From Candidatus Nyctobacter psychrophilus (GTDB lineage: Bacteria > Vulcanimicrobiota > Vulcanimicrobiia > Vulcanimicrobiales > Vulcanimicrobiaceae), in contig JACRTY010000036.1 of assembly GCA_014305025.1 (NCBI GenBank), positions 1-64,000 of the forward strand: 64,000 bases of DNA, in the 5' to 3' direction. How positions within the stretch are numbered: the first letter of the stretch is position 1; every line of letters starts with the position of its first letter. The position numbers and the translations under genes were made by a program. This document shows positions 1-12,740 of this stretch, in pieces. Under the pieces are notes generated by a model. It was given only the letters and a program-made list of their open reading frames with translations, ran no database searches and was not told the DNA's origin.

Positions 1-480
1 TTTTCGCCCTCCGTTGAGCAGAGTCATCACTTAAGCGGGTGTCCGACTATGCGGGTCACCTCTATCCGGGCATTGCGCCTGACGGCTTCACGACGAGTAG
101 TAGTAACGCTCATGTACAATAGACGAACAGTCCTATGCCGAGCGGTCACCCTTACCCTTATCTTGATAATGTGTGGTCCCGCGCTACCTGCGAAACGTCG
201 TATTCCGCCCTGGCTGTCCTTACACAAGGGAGTCCAAGCATACTTGTTCGATGTTTCTGACCGCTCAAGGCCCTCAATAGACGTATGTTCGTCAATCCAG
301 GCCCTGCATCGCAGTATTAAATTTCGCCACGTTAGCGGATGCCTGCCGCGTACCTCAGGCGCAACTGTGACCGTACTCGGATGGCAACCTGATAATCTAG
401 GGCTTTCTCATCAGCAGCCAATTTTCGAAGCGGTCAATATCCGAGGCGACTCCTGGTCAGGATATGTTGAAGACGTTTAT
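1..480. other. lower-GC block without a supportable gene
   Basis: Base composition is close to balanced here, against clearly GC-rich sequence in the rest of the window. A plus-strand frame stays open from 49 to 696, but its translation has no signal peptide, motif or family resemblance and its codon use does not match the neighbouring genes. I see no tRNA, repeat or phage signature. It may be foreign DNA, eroded intergenic sequence or a contig-end artefact. Confidence 0.5.
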
Positions 481-689
481 ATCACGCCAATAATCCCGAT
501 CGGTACGCTCGTCGTCGCTCACTGCGGTTGCGCCGCGACGGCCCAGTCTTGCGAGATCGAGAAGATAATCCATCAGACCTCACCGTCAACACGCCCAAAC
601 GTAATCGTCGAAGGCCCACATGGGCGAAAGCTGCGGTTCGTAACGGACTTGCGCCTGCTAAACGGCATTCCGCTTTGGCAATTTCAACG

Positions 690-1066
690 GGTGTAGAACC
701 GAGCAACACGAACGGATATGTCGCCAACGGCGCCATCTGCGCGCAGCTTCCGGCGCAAGATCCTACGAATAACGGAACGGGCTCCTGTACCTTCGACGCT
801 CGCTCCGATGCCTTGCGTTCGACGTATTATACGCAATCCGGCAGCGGCCAAACGGAGCGGTTTCGGCAGACCTATCATTACGACGCAGCCGGGCGCGAAG
901 TCGGCGACGACTATGCAACGTGCCTTAACGCCGGCAATGGATGCACCACAACGACAGTAACATCGCAACGCTTCTTCGATGCTGACAGCCACACCACCAG
1001 CCAAACTATTCCGGTGGCACTCCAACCGGGCGATGCGACCATTTACGAAAACGGGAACCTGCCCGA
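690..1066 (+). pseudogene. Rhs/YD-repeat protein fragment
   Basis: The plus frame contains a recognisable YD-repeat stretch (YHYDAAGREVGDD at about 874-912, followed by SQRFFDADSHTTSQT). Such units are typical of Rhs/YD shell proteins, which are usually over 1000 residues and export or display C-terminal toxins. Only about 125 residues remain. No start, signal peptide or toxin domain is present, and the homology stops where the IS110-like remnant begins. Similarity to the family rests on the repeat pattern only. I infer an internal piece of a once larger gene, broken by the element. Confidence 0.55.
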
Positions 1067-1067
1067 A

Positions 1068-1347
1068 GTCCCCGCCTCAAAAGCCACGCGCGCCGGCGTC
1101 ACGCTCGCGAAGTACGCCCCAACGGCTTGTTGCGTCGTGGGAACCTTGCCCTCTGCGAGGATCTCGCAGTCGGCGTCGAGCACGCAAATGCGCTTGTACG
1201 ATCACCGAGATCGAGGCCTACGGTACGGTCGGGCGCACGTCGAACGCTTGGCACACCAGAAGGGCGAGCGGCTCCGCGGCGACGTGGGCTTTCCAAAACG
1301 ATCTCGGCGGGCTTGCTCTTCCCGCGCGGTCTGTTATGATGCGACAT
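1068..1347 (-). pseudogene. IS110-family transposase, N-terminal fragment with frameshift
   Basis: Reading from 1347 leftwards gives a protein with TVGLDLGDRTSAFAC, the N-terminal DEDD-type motif (first catalytic Asp in GLDLG) of IS110/IS1111 transposases. The frame then breaks: shifting by one base continues the family sequence as LDADCEILAEGKVPTTQQ, then VGAYFASVTPARVAFEAGT, after which homology ends at about 1068. About 90 of the usual 330-400 residues remain, so the copy is dead. IS110 elements use this RuvC-like domain with a Ser-containing C-terminal domain and a bridge RNA for recombination. Confidence 0.75.
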
Positions 1348-1353
1348 GAGGGT

Positions 1354-1425
1354 CGGTCTCCTTTCAATTGCACCTCGAGTGCGCAAGGAGCCTTCGTTAC
1401 GAAGGCATCCTGCCTTGGGAGACCG
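1354..1425. other. nested stem-loop between IS110 remnant and sugar-nucleotide gene
   Basis: An outer inverted repeat (CGGTCTCC at 1354-1361 with GGAGACCG at 1418-1425) encloses a perfect hairpin, GCCTTCG-TTA-CGAAGGC at 1390-1406. It lies downstream of the stop of the minus-strand sugar gene and directly upstream of the transposase start on the same strand. It could be a terminator for the operon ending at 1476, although no T-run follows, or part of the structured left end of the IS110 element. Confidence 0.45.
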
Positions 1426-1475
1426 GCTTCTCACCTCATCTAGGTCGCCGGCGCAATTCGTCAGGACGACTCCAG

Positions 1476-3977
1476 CTAAGCCTCGACCAGCGTTTCGATT
1501 CGCTGGGCGATGTCGCCGATGAGGTGATCGGCTTCGGCGTTCGTGCGGCCTTCGGCGTAGACGTTGACCGCGGGGTCGGAGGCGTCCGGTAACACGAGAA
1601 ACCAGCCGCCGTCGATCGCGATGCGCACGCCGTCGAACATCTCGACGTCGGCGCCTTGGTACTCGTCGAGGACCGAGCGCATCACTTCGCCCTTGCGCTC
1701 CCACGGGCAGGCGATCACCTTGTGCCGGAAATACCAGGTGGGAAGCATGTCGTTGAACTCGTGCAGCCGCCGGCCTTCGGCCGCGAGCAGTTCGAGCACT
1801 TTGACGATCGCGTAGAGCGCGTCGAAAGCCGGCTGAAACTCCGGGAAGATCGGCTCTTGCTTGAAGCCGCTGCCGTAGGCGAGGCTGCTGCGATCGGTGG
1901 CGGCGAGGGCCATCATCGAGCGGCGGTCGCTCTTGGTGCGGGTAACGTGGCCGCCGACCGAGGCGATGAGTTCTTCGATGACGTGCGGCGTCGTGATCGG
2001 CATGGCGATCGTTGCGCCGGGCCGCGCGCGACAGACCATCAGCGCGATGAGCGCGAGCAGACGGTTGCCGGCGATGACGCGCCCGCGATCGTCGACGAGC
2101 GCGAACGACTCGCCGTCGTGGTCCACCAGGACGCCGAGGTCGGCGCCGAGCGTGAGCGTCACCGTGCGCAACTGATCGATATACCGCTCGCGGTCCGTGC
2201 GGAACGTGCGCGCCTTGGCTTCATCGTAATACGCGTCGAGCGCAACGATATCCACGCCGAAGTTGGCCAGTACACGTGGCAGGACCAGTGATGCGTTGCC
2301 GTAGCCGTAGTCGACGATGACCTTGAAGTGCGACTCCGGGAGTGCGCGCGGGCGCAGCGCCGTGATCATGTCGCTCGTATACAGCTCCAACGTCCGCGCC
2401 GGAAACGAAAGCGTTCCGACTTCGTCCATGCCGGTGCGCCGAAAATCTTCGCGGAAGAACAGATTTTCGATCTTCCGCTCGCTCGACTTGTCGACGTTGA
2501 TGCCGCTCGCATCCATGACTTCGATCAGTACGGCATTGGGGTCGCCGGGATCGACGCGCGTATGGACGCCGCCGCTGCCGCCCATGCGCGTCGCGTAGCG
2601 TGCGAGCGGCAAGGGCAGCGCGCGTAAATCCTCGACGTTGACGCCCACGGACAAAAGGCCCGAGATTACGCAGCGATTGAGAACGCGCGCGGCCGGATGC
2701 GCGTCACGACTGGTCATCACGGTCTGACGCGGCTTCAGTGACGAGCCCAACGCCTGCCCCAGTTTGAGGGCGAACTCGGGCGTCAACTCCACGTTGGCCA
2801 GTCCGCTGACGCCGATCGCGCCGAAGAGCGAACCCGGCCATTTGATGCCGTAGATGAGCGACATCGAAACGATCGAGCCGGAACTGACCGACTTGTCGGG
2901 CCACAGTTTGAGGTTCGGACGCACGACCGCCCCCGCCCCGAGCGTGCACCCGCTGCCGATGACGGCCCCGTCGCCGACGGCGACGTGATCCTTGATGATG
3001 TTGTGATCGGCCACCGTGGCGCCGGTCACGATGGTCGACTCGCCGACGTAACCATCGTTCCAGAAAACGGAGCGCTCGATGCGCGCGTGCCGAGCGACGA
3101 TCGTGTTGTTGCCGACGACCGTATCGGGACCGACGACGGCGCCGGCGTCGACCGTAACGTTTCGGCCCAGCACCACGGGACCGAGCAACTGCGCTTGCGG
3201 ATCGACGCGGCACCCTTCGCCGATCCAAACGCCTGATTCACGTCGGGTGCCCGGTATCGTGATACCGACCTTGCCGCCGAGCGCATCGTAATTGGCCTGT
3301 AGGTATTGCTGCAAATTGCCGATGTCGGTCCAGTAATCGCCGGCAATGAACCCCGAAACGACTTTCTGCTCGTGCAGCATGCGCGGAAAGATGTCGCGCG
3401 AAAAATCGTAGGATTTTCCGCGCTCCATATAGTTGAGCACGCCCGGGTCGAGCACGTAGATCCCGGTGTTGATCGTATCGGAGAAGATTTCGCCCCACGA
3501 CGGCTTTTCGAGAAAGCGGGTGATGTGCCGCTCATCGTCCATGACGACGACCCCGAACTCGAGGGGGTTGGTCACGCGCTGTAAGGTAATGGTCGCGTCG
3601 GCCCCGCTGCGGCGGTGATCGTCGATCAGCGCCGACAGGTCGAGATCGGTCAAAGCGTCGCCCGAGATGACCAGGAACGGCTCGTCACCCAATTGCTCGG
3701 CAGCGAGCTTGACCGCGCCGGCGGTTCCGAGCGGCGTGTCTTCGACGACGTACGATAGCGCGACGCCGAAGGCGGAGCCGTCGCCGAAGTAACTCTCCAC
3801 TTCGTCGGCGAGATAATGCAAGGTCGCGACGATGTCGGTGATGCCGTGGTGCCGGAGCAAATCCAGGATGTGCTCCATCACCGGTTTGTTGGCGACGGGC
3901 GCCAGGGGCTTCGGCGTGCGCGACGTGAGCGGGCGAAGGCGCGAACCTTCGCCGCCGGCCATCACCAGGGCTTTCAC
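1476..3977 (-). CDS. nucleotidyltransferase-phosphomannomutase fusion (mannose-1-P guanylyltransferase-like)
   Basis: The protein has 833 residues. The N-terminus is a sugar-nucleotide pyrophosphorylase ([20 protein letters not shown], then an [10 protein letters not shown] metal site) making an NDP-sugar from a sugar 1-phosphate. Residues about 250-370 form left-handed beta-helix hexapeptide repeats. From about 380 a phosphohexomutase-like region follows. This fusion is known in cyanobacteria and actinobacteria. The mutase loops look degenerate: SRDAHPAAR stands where TASHNP with the phosphoserine is expected, and [14 protein letters not shown] replaces the DGDxDR metal loop. The mutase half may therefore be structural or regulatory. 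The ATG overlaps the malQ stop as ATGA, so it should be translationally coupled. The sugar specificity (GDP-mannose or other) cannot be read from sequence alone. Confidence 0.9.
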   Translation of the reverse strand: MKALVMAGGEGSRLRPLTSRTPKPLAPVANKPVMEHILDLLRHHGITDIVATLHYLADEVESYFGDGSAFGVALSYVVEDTPLGTAGAVKLAAEQLGDEPFLVISGDALTDLDLSALIDDHRRSGADATITLQRVTNPLEFGVVVMDDERHITRFLEKPSWGEIFSDTINTGIYVLDPGVLNYMERGKSYDFSRDIFPRMLHEQKVVSGFIAGDYWTDIGNLQQYLQANYDALGGKVGITIPGTRRESGVWIGEGCRVDPQAQLLGPVVLGRNVTVDAGAVVGPDTVVGNNTIVARHARIERSVFWNDGYVGESTIVTGATVADHNIIKDHVAVGDGAVIGSGCTLGAGAVVRPNLKLWPDKSVSSGSIVSMSLIYGIKWPGSLFGAIGVSGLANVELTPEFALKLGQALGSSLKPRQTVMTSRDAHPAARVLNRCVISGLLSVGVNVEDLRALPLPLARYATRMGGSGGVHTRVDPGDPNAVLIEVMDASGINVDKSSERKIENLFFREDFRRTGMDEVGTLSFPARTLELYTSDMITALRPRALPESHFKVIVDYGYGNASLVLPRVLANFGVDIVALDAYYDEAKARTFRTDRERYIDQLRTVTLTLGADLGVLVDHDGESFALVDDRGRVIAGNRLLALIALMVCRARPGATIAMPITTPHVIEELIASVGGHVTRTKSDRRSMMALAATDRSSLAYGSGFKQEPIFPEFQPAFDALYAIVKVLELLAAEGRRLHEFNDMLPTWYFRHKVIACPWERKGEVMRSVLDEYQGADVEMFDGVRIAIDGGWFLVLPDASDPAVNVYAEGRTNAEADHLIGDIAQRIETLVEA

Positions 3978-5707
3978 GTCGGGACCCCTCCCTTCACGCG
4001 GTCGCGAACGTCACCAGCAAGCGCCGTGAGATCTGGGTCGGCCATGATCGCGGCGAGGTCGAGAGCGTTCTTGCGGCGCCAATTCGGGTACTCAGCGTGC
4101 GTTCCCGGCAGGTTCATCTGCGCGAGTTCACCCAGTGCATCGTCCAGTTGCACCAACACGAGACGTGCGGGCGTCGCAGCGAGATAACGATACGCGGCGC
4201 GGACGAGCGGCGCGTAGAGCGAGCCATCACGGCTTCGCGCAGCGAGCGAGCGCTCAAGCGTTTGGAAGGCGGCTTGATCGAGGGCACCGCGTTCGCGCAG
4301 TGCTTGGAGAAGCTGCGCCACCTCCCTTTGCCGCTGCCGGCGGGCACGACGGCCATGATCGGCCGGCATGGCGCCGATGCTTTCGCGTGCGTCGAGGTCG
4401 CAGCCCAGCGCCCAGCCGGGAAGCGTCGGGAGGTCGTGCGTCGTCGCGGTCGCAAGCGCGAGCGCCGGGTACGCGCCGGGCGTCTTGAAGCAGCCGTCGG
4501 CTTCGCGTTCGAAGAGCAATAACCGGTAGGAGAAGACCCGCGCACGTTCCATGCGTTCCCGGAATCCGTCGGGCACCGTGCCGAGGTCTTCACCGACGAT
4601 CAGGCAGCGGGCGCGCTCGCTTTCGCGCGTCGCAATGGCGAGCAGTTCTTCCCATGGGTAGGCGACGTAGAAACCGTCGGCCGCGGTCTTGCCGCGCGGA
4701 ATGCGAAAGAGACGGAGAAGCGCCATCGCGTGATCGAGACGCAGCGCCCTAGCGTACGTCATATTGGCAGCGAGCATCTGCGCGAACGCGGCACCGCCGT
4801 CGTGCAGCATGGCGTTCGGATCGGGCGGCGCCAAGCCCCAATTCTGGCCGTCGGGTCCAAGGGCGTCCGGCGGTGCACCGATCGTCTCGTCGAGAATGTA
4901 GCTGCGGCGGTCGCTCCATACGTCGGCGCTGTCGACCGCGACGCCGACGGCGACGTCGAGATAGAGTCCGACTCCCAGCGCCGCCGCGTCCGCCGCGGCT
5001 TGTGCGAGTTGTTCGCTCGCGAGCCATTGCAGGTATTTGAAGTAGTCGATGCGTCGCCGCGCCTTGGCAGCGAAGTCGCGCACGCTTGCGCCCTCGGGGT
5101 CCCCAAACGCGTGCGGCCACTGCGTCCAGCCGTGCGCCGCGTCGCGTTCGCGCGCGAAGCGTTCGCTCAGCGCTTGATAGAGGGCGAACCGTTCGAGCCG
5201 GGCCCCGCCGCGCTCCGAGAAAGCCCGGAACGCATGGCGCCGGCTGCCTTGCGTCGTGCGCAGGATCTCATAGCATGTCTCAAGCGCCGACCATTTGAGG
5301 CGCGCGACGCGCGCATACGCGATTTGCGGTACGGCGCGCAACGCAGCGAGCGTGTCGGCAAGTGGTGCGGACGCGACGCGCGCGCGCAACGCCGCGGCCG
5401 CCGGCACGTCGGCGCAATAGTCTGCCGTGTGGGCCACATCGATGTAGAGCGGATTGAGAAAGTACCGGCTCGTCGGCGCGTACGGACTCGCCGACTCGGG
5501 GTCGCAGTACGGCAGCGCATGCAACGGATTGATGCCCACGACGTCCGCTCCCAGACCCGCCGCGTAACGGACGAACGCGCGCAGGTCCCCGAAATCTCCG
5601 ATGCCCCAATTGCGCTGGGAGCGTAACGCGTAGAGATTGACGGTGAACCCCCAGGCGCGCCCCGCTTCGAGTGAAGGGGGCATATACGCGCGCGGCGGTG
5701 AGTTCAC
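3974..5707 (-). CDS. malQ: 4-alpha-glucanotransferase (amylomaltase, GH77)
   Basis: This 577-aa GH77 enzyme transfers maltooligosaccharide segments between alpha-1,4-glucans in the cytoplasm. The family start [19 protein letters not shown] is followed by [10 protein letters not shown] and [23 protein letters not shown] carries the nucleophile Asp, [11 protein letters not shown] the acid/base Glu, and [11 protein letters not shown] the third Asp. I chose the GTG at 5707 because it overlaps the glgX stop (GTGA). The frame is open further upstream, but that stretch reads glgX in another register and has no MalQ character. With glgX upstream and a sugar-nucleotide enzyme downstream, it fits glycogen or maltodextrin recycling. 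Confidence 0.93.
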   Translation of the reverse strand: MNSPPRAYMPPSLEAGRAWGFTVNLYALRSQRNWGIGDFGDLRAFVRYAAGLGADVVGINPLHALPYCDPESASPYAPTSRYFLNPLYIDVAHTADYCADVPAAAALRARVASAPLADTLAALRAVPQIAYARVARLKWSALETCYEILRTTQGSRRHAFRAFSERGGARLERFALYQALSERFARERDAAHGWTQWPHAFGDPEGASVRDFAAKARRRIDYFKYLQWLASEQLAQAAADAAALGVGLYLDVAVGVAVDSADVWSDRRSYILDETIGAPPDALGPDGQNWGLAPPDPNAMLHDGGAAFAQMLAANMTYARALRLDHAMALLRLFRIPRGKTAADGFYVAYPWEELLAIATRESERARCLIVGEDLGTVPDGFRERMERARVFSYRLLLFEREADGCFKTPGAYPALALATATTHDLPTLPGWALGCDLDARESIGAMPADHGRRARRQRQREVAQLLQALRERGALDQAAFQTLERSLAARSRDGSLYAPLVRAAYRYLAATPARLVLVQLDDALGELAQMNLPGTHAEYPNWRRKNALDLAAIMADPDLTALAGDVRDRVKGGVPT

Positions 5708-7803
5708 GCAGCGGCGTTCGAGCGCGACCGTAAGACGACCATCGAGCGCGCGTGCAGCCGGTGCGTCGACCCGGCGGGGAAACCGCCGACGCCTGCCGGA
5801 TCGAGCGCCGTGTCGACGGCCACGTGCCATCCGCCCGCTCGCCCCGGTAAGACGATTTCAAGATCGAAGTCGTGCGCGTTGAGATACATCAGCACGAGTT
5901 CGTCGTCTCGACTGGGGACCTCGCTGCCGAACAGCAGGCCCAGAACGCGCCGGCCACCGTCGAACCAATCGCCCTCGTTCATTTCACCGCCGTCGGGACG
6001 CAGCCAAGTCACGTCTTTGCGCGAGCTGCCCGGCAGCAGCGTGCCGCGGAAGTACGTTTCGCGGCGAAAGGCATCGCAGGAGCGGCGTAGGGCGAGCATG
6101 TTCGAGACGAAGTCGTGGAGCGACGGATCGGCGGGCGACGCCCAATCGAGCCACGTCAACGGCGAGTCTTGACAGTAGGCGTTGTTGTTCCCGGCCTGCG
6201 ATTTACCGAGTTCGTCGCCGGCTAGGAGCATCGGCACGCCCTGCGAGAGGATCAACGTCGCCGCGATGTTGCGGCGCTGGCGCGCGCGCAGCGCCAGAAT
6301 CGCAGGATCGTCGGTCCGTCCTTCGGCGCCGCAGTTCCAACTGTAATTGATGTCGCTCCCGTCGCGGTTGTCTTCGCCGTTGGCAGCATTGTGTTTCTCG
6401 TTATACGAGACGAGATCGGCCAAGGTGAAGCCGTCGTGCGCGGTCACGAAGTTGAGCGAGGCGTGAACGCGTTTGCCGCCGCCTTCGAAGATTTCGCTCG
6501 AGCCGGTCAAGCGCGACGCAAGCTCGGGCACCAGGCCATCATTGCCTTGCCAAAAGCGGCGCACGCAATCGCGGTATTTGTCATTCCATTCCGACCAGCC
6601 GGCGGGGAAGTTGCCGAGTTGATAGCCGCCGGCACCGAGGTCCCACGGCTCGGCGATCAGTTTGACCCGCGTCAACACCGGGTCTTGCAGCACGGCTGCG
6701 AAAAAGGTGCCGTGCTTTGCGAAGGCAGACCCCTCGCGCGCGAGCGACGGCGCAAGATCGAAGCGAAACCCGTCGACGTGCATTTCCTGCACCCAGTAGC
6801 GCAGCGAGTCCATGACGAGCTGCAGCACGCGCGGATGTTCGACCCGCAGCGTATTGCCGGTGCCGGTCGAGTCGTCGTAATAGCGCGGGTCCGCGGCCAA
6901 CCGGTAATACGAAACGTTGTCGATCCCTTTGAAGGACAGCGTCGGGCCGGCGTGATTGCCTTCGGCGGTGTGGTTATACACGACGTCGAGCAGCACTTCG
7001 ATGCCCGCCTCGTGGAACTGTTTGACCATCGTCTTGAACTCGTGCACCGATTCGGTTGCGAGGTACGGGGAATGCGGCGCAAAGAAGCCGATCGGATTAT
7101 AACCCCAATAGTTGCGCAGCCGCTTCTCGACGAGAAAGCGCTCGTCGACGAACGCTGCCACCGGCAGCAGCTCCACTGCCGTGATGCCCAGGCGCCGAAG
7201 ATACTCGAGGACGGGCGGAGACGACAGGGCGAGAAACGTTCCGCGCATCGGCGGTGGAACGCCGGGAAACTGCATCGTAAAACCACGCACGTGCGTCTCG
7301 TAGATGACCGTGTCACGCCAGGGAACGTTCGGCCGGAGGTCGTCGCCCCAGGTAAACGCGGTATCGACCACGACGGCTTTCGGCACCCCCAAGGCATCGT
7401 CGCGCCGGTCGAATGAAAGATCTCCGCGCGGCGCACCGATGCGGTAACCGAAGTTCGCATCGCTCCAGCGCAACGCTCCCGAGAGTTGCTTCGCGTACGG
7501 ATCGATGAGCAGTTTATGCGGGTTGAAGCGGTGCCCCCGCGCCGGGTCGTACGGTCCGAACACGCGATAGCCGTAGCGTAAACCGGGCCGGGCGTCGGGA
7601 ACGTACCCGTGCCAGACGCCGTTGGTGTAACGCGGCAAGGTAAGGCGGTGAAGTTCACGACGGCCGCGTTGATCGAAGAGGCACAGTTCGACCCGTTCGG
7701 CGTGCTCGGAAAACAACGCGAAGTTGACGCCCTTACCGTCCCAGGTGGCGCCGCGCGGATACGGAGCGCCGACATCGATGACGGGCCCTCGAACACCGAT
7801 CAA
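5704..7803 (-). CDS. glgX: glycogen debranching enzyme GlgX (isoamylase-type GH13)
   Basis: The protein has 699 residues, the normal GlgX length. An N-terminal CBM48-like domain (GATWDGKGVNFALFSEHAERVE) precedes the GH13 barrel. Visible GH13 regions are VVYNHTAEGN, DGFRFDLA (nucleophile Asp), LIAEPWD (acid/base Glu) and TAHDGFTL (transition-state Asp). The motif NEKHNAANGEDNRDG is typical of GlgX/TreX. It hydrolyses alpha-1,6 branches of phosphorylase-limited glycogen. The start is TTG at 7803, 18 bases after the M28 peptidase stop; no good Shine-Dalgarno is visible, so the start is less certain. The stop overlaps the malQ GTG. Confidence 0.95.
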   Translation of the reverse strand: MIGVRGPVIDVGAPYPRGATWDGKGVNFALFSEHAERVELCLFDQRGRRELHRLTLPRYTNGVWHGYVPDARPGLRYGYRVFGPYDPARGHRFNPHKLLIDPYAKQLSGALRWSDANFGYRIGAPRGDLSFDRRDDALGVPKAVVVDTAFTWGDDLRPNVPWRDTVIYETHVRGFTMQFPGVPPPMRGTFLALSSPPVLEYLRRLGITAVELLPVAAFVDERFLVEKRLRNYWGYNPIGFFAPHSPYLATESVHEFKTMVKQFHEAGIEVLLDVVYNHTAEGNHAGPTLSFKGIDNVSYYRLAADPRYYDDSTGTGNTLRVEHPRVLQLVMDSLRYWVQEMHVDGFRFDLAPSLAREGSAFAKHGTFFAAVLQDPVLTRVKLIAEPWDLGAGGYQLGNFPAGWSEWNDKYRDCVRRFWQGNDGLVPELASRLTGSSEIFEGGGKRVHASLNFVTAHDGFTLADLVSYNEKHNAANGEDNRDGSDINYSWNCGAEGRTDDPAILALRARQRRNIAATLILSQGVPMLLAGDELGKSQAGNNNAYCQDSPLTWLDWASPADPSLHDFVSNMLALRRSCDAFRRETYFRGTLLPGSSRKDVTWLRPDGGEMNEGDWFDGGRRVLGLLFGSEVPSRDDELVLMYLNAHDFDLEIVLPGRAGGWHVAVDTALDPAGVGGFPAGSTHRLHARSMVVLRSRSNAAA

Positions 7804-7821
7804 AGCAGCGGAAGCTTTGTG

Positions 7822-9864
7822 CTATGCGCTCGCGCGCGCGAACGCCGCGAGCAGCGTCGCGAGTGCCTCTTTGCCGTGCCCGGGATCGAGCGTGGATTCC
7901 AGAGTCGGAAGATAGGGTGCATCTTCGCTCAGGCCGTAGAGCAGGCTGCGCGACCAGCGCCCGTCGATGCCTCCCGGCAGGTAGAAGGCCGCTTCGGCGG
8001 TGCGCACGGCGTTGAACGCCTGCCCGGCTTTGGCTGCGTCGCCGGAAGCTACGGCCTCATCGACCTTCGTGTCGAGCGTCTGCGCGCGCTGCTCGAAGGT
8101 TTCGAGCGCGGGCAGCAGAGTGCGGACGACGTCGCGCCGGCGCGGCGACGTATCGATCAGCGAAAACGACTTGAGGCGTTCGCGCAGCGCGTCCGCGAGC
8201 GGCGTGAGTTGGATGTTCGGCGCCGCGGCATCGGCCAGCCGCATCGCCACCAAGCTGGTGTAGCGTGCTGCTGCCGCCGCGCGGTGCATGCCGGGGTCGA
8301 ATATCTTTAAACTTTCCAGATCGTCGTACGCGGAGTGATAGGTGCCGAAGGGACCGCCGAACCCCGCTCCAAGCGCCGGCAAGTTTTCGTGGTAGACGAA
8401 CGGTTCGTGATCGCTGCCGCCGCCCACGGGCTCGATCGTGCGTTTGGGATCGCGGCCCGACCAGTAGGCGTCGAGCGAGGTTCCGTCGGGCGCTGCGGTG
8501 TCGGCGGCGGCCGCGCGAGCGAGGGGGGCGAGTTCGGGCGTTGCATAGATTCCGAATTGCGGTCCGAACGCAACCTCATCGGTGTTGACGTACGCGATCA
8601 TGCCGGCGCGCAGCTCGGCATCGTGCTGCTCGACCCAGATGTCGGAACCAAAAAGGTTCAGCTCTTCACCATCCCACGAGCCAATCACGATGGTGTAGCG
8701 GGGTTTCCAACCGGCGCGCGCGGCCTTGCCGTAGGCTTCGGCGAGTTGGATGAGGTCGACGGTTCCGCTGATCGGATCGACGGCGCCGTACGTCCACGCG
8801 TCACGGTGACCACCGACGACGACCATGCGGGACGGATCGCTTCCCGGTAAGGTCGCGATCACGTCCCATATCGGCCCAAACGTGCGCTTCGAGTGAAGGA
8901 CGAAGCGCGCGCGCGCCGTGCCGCCCAGGTGCAACGGCAGCGGAAAGCCTCCGTGCCAGTCGTCGGGCGCCAGCGGGCCGCCCATCGCGGCAATGAGCCG
9001 TTGCGCGACATCGCCGGTCACCGGCATCTCGGGAATCGACGGCAAAACGATGGCAGAGAACGGCTTGTGCGGCGCGCCGGGAACCGGAACGCCGATCGCC
9101 GTCGGATCGCCCGGATCGTTGGTGAAGGTCATCGTATTGCGCAGCGAGGCGCTCAGTGGGCGCCACGGCCCCTGCGGGTACGGGTCGCCTTTGAAGTATC
9201 CGCCATCCATGGGGTCGGCGAAGATTAACGTCGCTGCAGCGCCGTGCTTGGCGCTCTCAAAGGCCTTGGCGGTTAGCGGACCTTTTCCGATGCGCGCGAC
9301 GATGATCGCGCCGCGCACGTCGACGCCGAGTTTTGCCAAGGTCGCAAAGTCTTCGGGCCGGGCATAATTCGCGTACACGAGTGGCCCTGTGACGTCGCCA
9401 TCGTTGCTGTAACCGGAATAGGGAATGCCGATGGCGCGGTGGTCGTACGAAAAACGGTCGCCCGGGATCGCTGCTTCGTACAGCTCGAGATCGTGCACCG
9501 ACGGTTCGAGGAGTTGCACGCGCTGTTCGGTCGGCACGGCGATTGGGACCGTATACGTCACCAGATCCGCCGTCCAACCCGCCTTTCGGAGCGCATCGCG
9601 GACGTAAAGCGCCGTGCGGTAATCGGCGGGCGTGCCCATCCGGTGGACCTCCGACGCCAGCGCCGTCTCGTGAAACAGCGCGGCAGCTTCGGATGGTGAA
9701 GCGAGCACGGTCTTCTCCGCCTGTCGCTCGGCGGCCAGATCGGCCGCCGGAAAGCCACGCAGCGCCGGTTCGTCGGCGCGTGCGCGCGAACCGATGCTGC
9801 CGCCGGCCAGCAGCGCGGACACGGCAAAAACCACAGCGCGAAAGAAGGCGTTTTGAGAGCCCAT
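7822..9864 (-). CDS. secreted M28 metallopeptidase, glutamate carboxypeptidase II-like
   Basis: This 680-aa protein has an N-terminal signal sequence (hydrophobic residues about 8-25, then RARADEP). A PA-domain insert lies around residues 150-300. The M28 di-zinc site is readable as GGHRDAWTYGAVDPISGT (His and bridging Asp), SWDGEELNLFGS (catalytic Glu and ligand Glu), YVNTDE (Asp) and FGTYHSAYDD (His). A dimerisation-like helical domain ends the protein. This order matches the GCPII/transferrin-receptor-like group, zinc aminopeptidases or carboxypeptidases acting outside the cytoplasm. The substrate is unknown. It sits between the EamA exporter (10-base gap) and glgX (18-base gap) in one run, but has no obvious link to glycogen. 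Confidence 0.9.
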   Translation of the reverse strand: MGSQNAFFRAVVFAVSALLAGGSIGSRARADEPALRGFPAADLAAERQAEKTVLASPSEAAALFHETALASEVHRMGTPADYRTALYVRDALRKAGWTADLVTYTVPIAVPTEQRVQLLEPSVHDLELYEAAIPGDRFSYDHRAIGIPYSGYSNDGDVTGPLVYANYARPEDFATLAKLGVDVRGAIIVARIGKGPLTAKAFESAKHGAAATLIFADPMDGGYFKGDPYPQGPWRPLSASLRNTMTFTNDPGDPTAIGVPVPGAPHKPFSAIVLPSIPEMPVTGDVAQRLIAAMGGPLAPDDWHGGFPLPLHLGGTARARFVLHSKRTFGPIWDVIATLPGSDPSRMVVVGGHRDAWTYGAVDPISGTVDLIQLAEAYGKAARAGWKPRYTIVIGSWDGEELNLFGSDIWVEQHDAELRAGMIAYVNTDEVAFGPQFGIYATPELAPLARAAAADTAAPDGTSLDAYWSGRDPKRTIEPVGGGSDHEPFVYHENLPALGAGFGGPFGTYHSAYDDLESLKIFDPGMHRAAAAARYTSLVAMRLADAAAPNIQLTPLADALRERLKSFSLIDTSPRRRDVVRTLLPALETFEQRAQTLDTKVDEAVASGDAAKAGQAFNAVRTAEAAFYLPGGIDGRWSRSLLYGLSEDAPYLPTLESTLDPGHGKEALATLLAAFARASA

Positions 9865-9873
9865 GCGCGCAGG

Positions 9874-12640
<2,767 letters not shown>

Positions 12641-12740
12641 GAGAAGCCAGGCTTCGGAGCAACGCAGGAGCGGCGGCGACGGTACGCCTAACGTTCGCTG
12701 TCCCTCAGTCGCGATATGTGCGGGACAGGACGCCTGCAAC

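Noticed and set aside
49-696. 215-codon open frame on the plus strand
   Set aside because: No ribosome site, signal, domain or codon bias like the neighbours; lies in a compositionally odd block and runs into the Rhs fragment.
12643-12655. GAAGCC-A-GGCTTC hairpin after thiC as a terminator
   Set aside because: Loop is too short as written and no T-run follows; the evidence is too weak for a terminator call.
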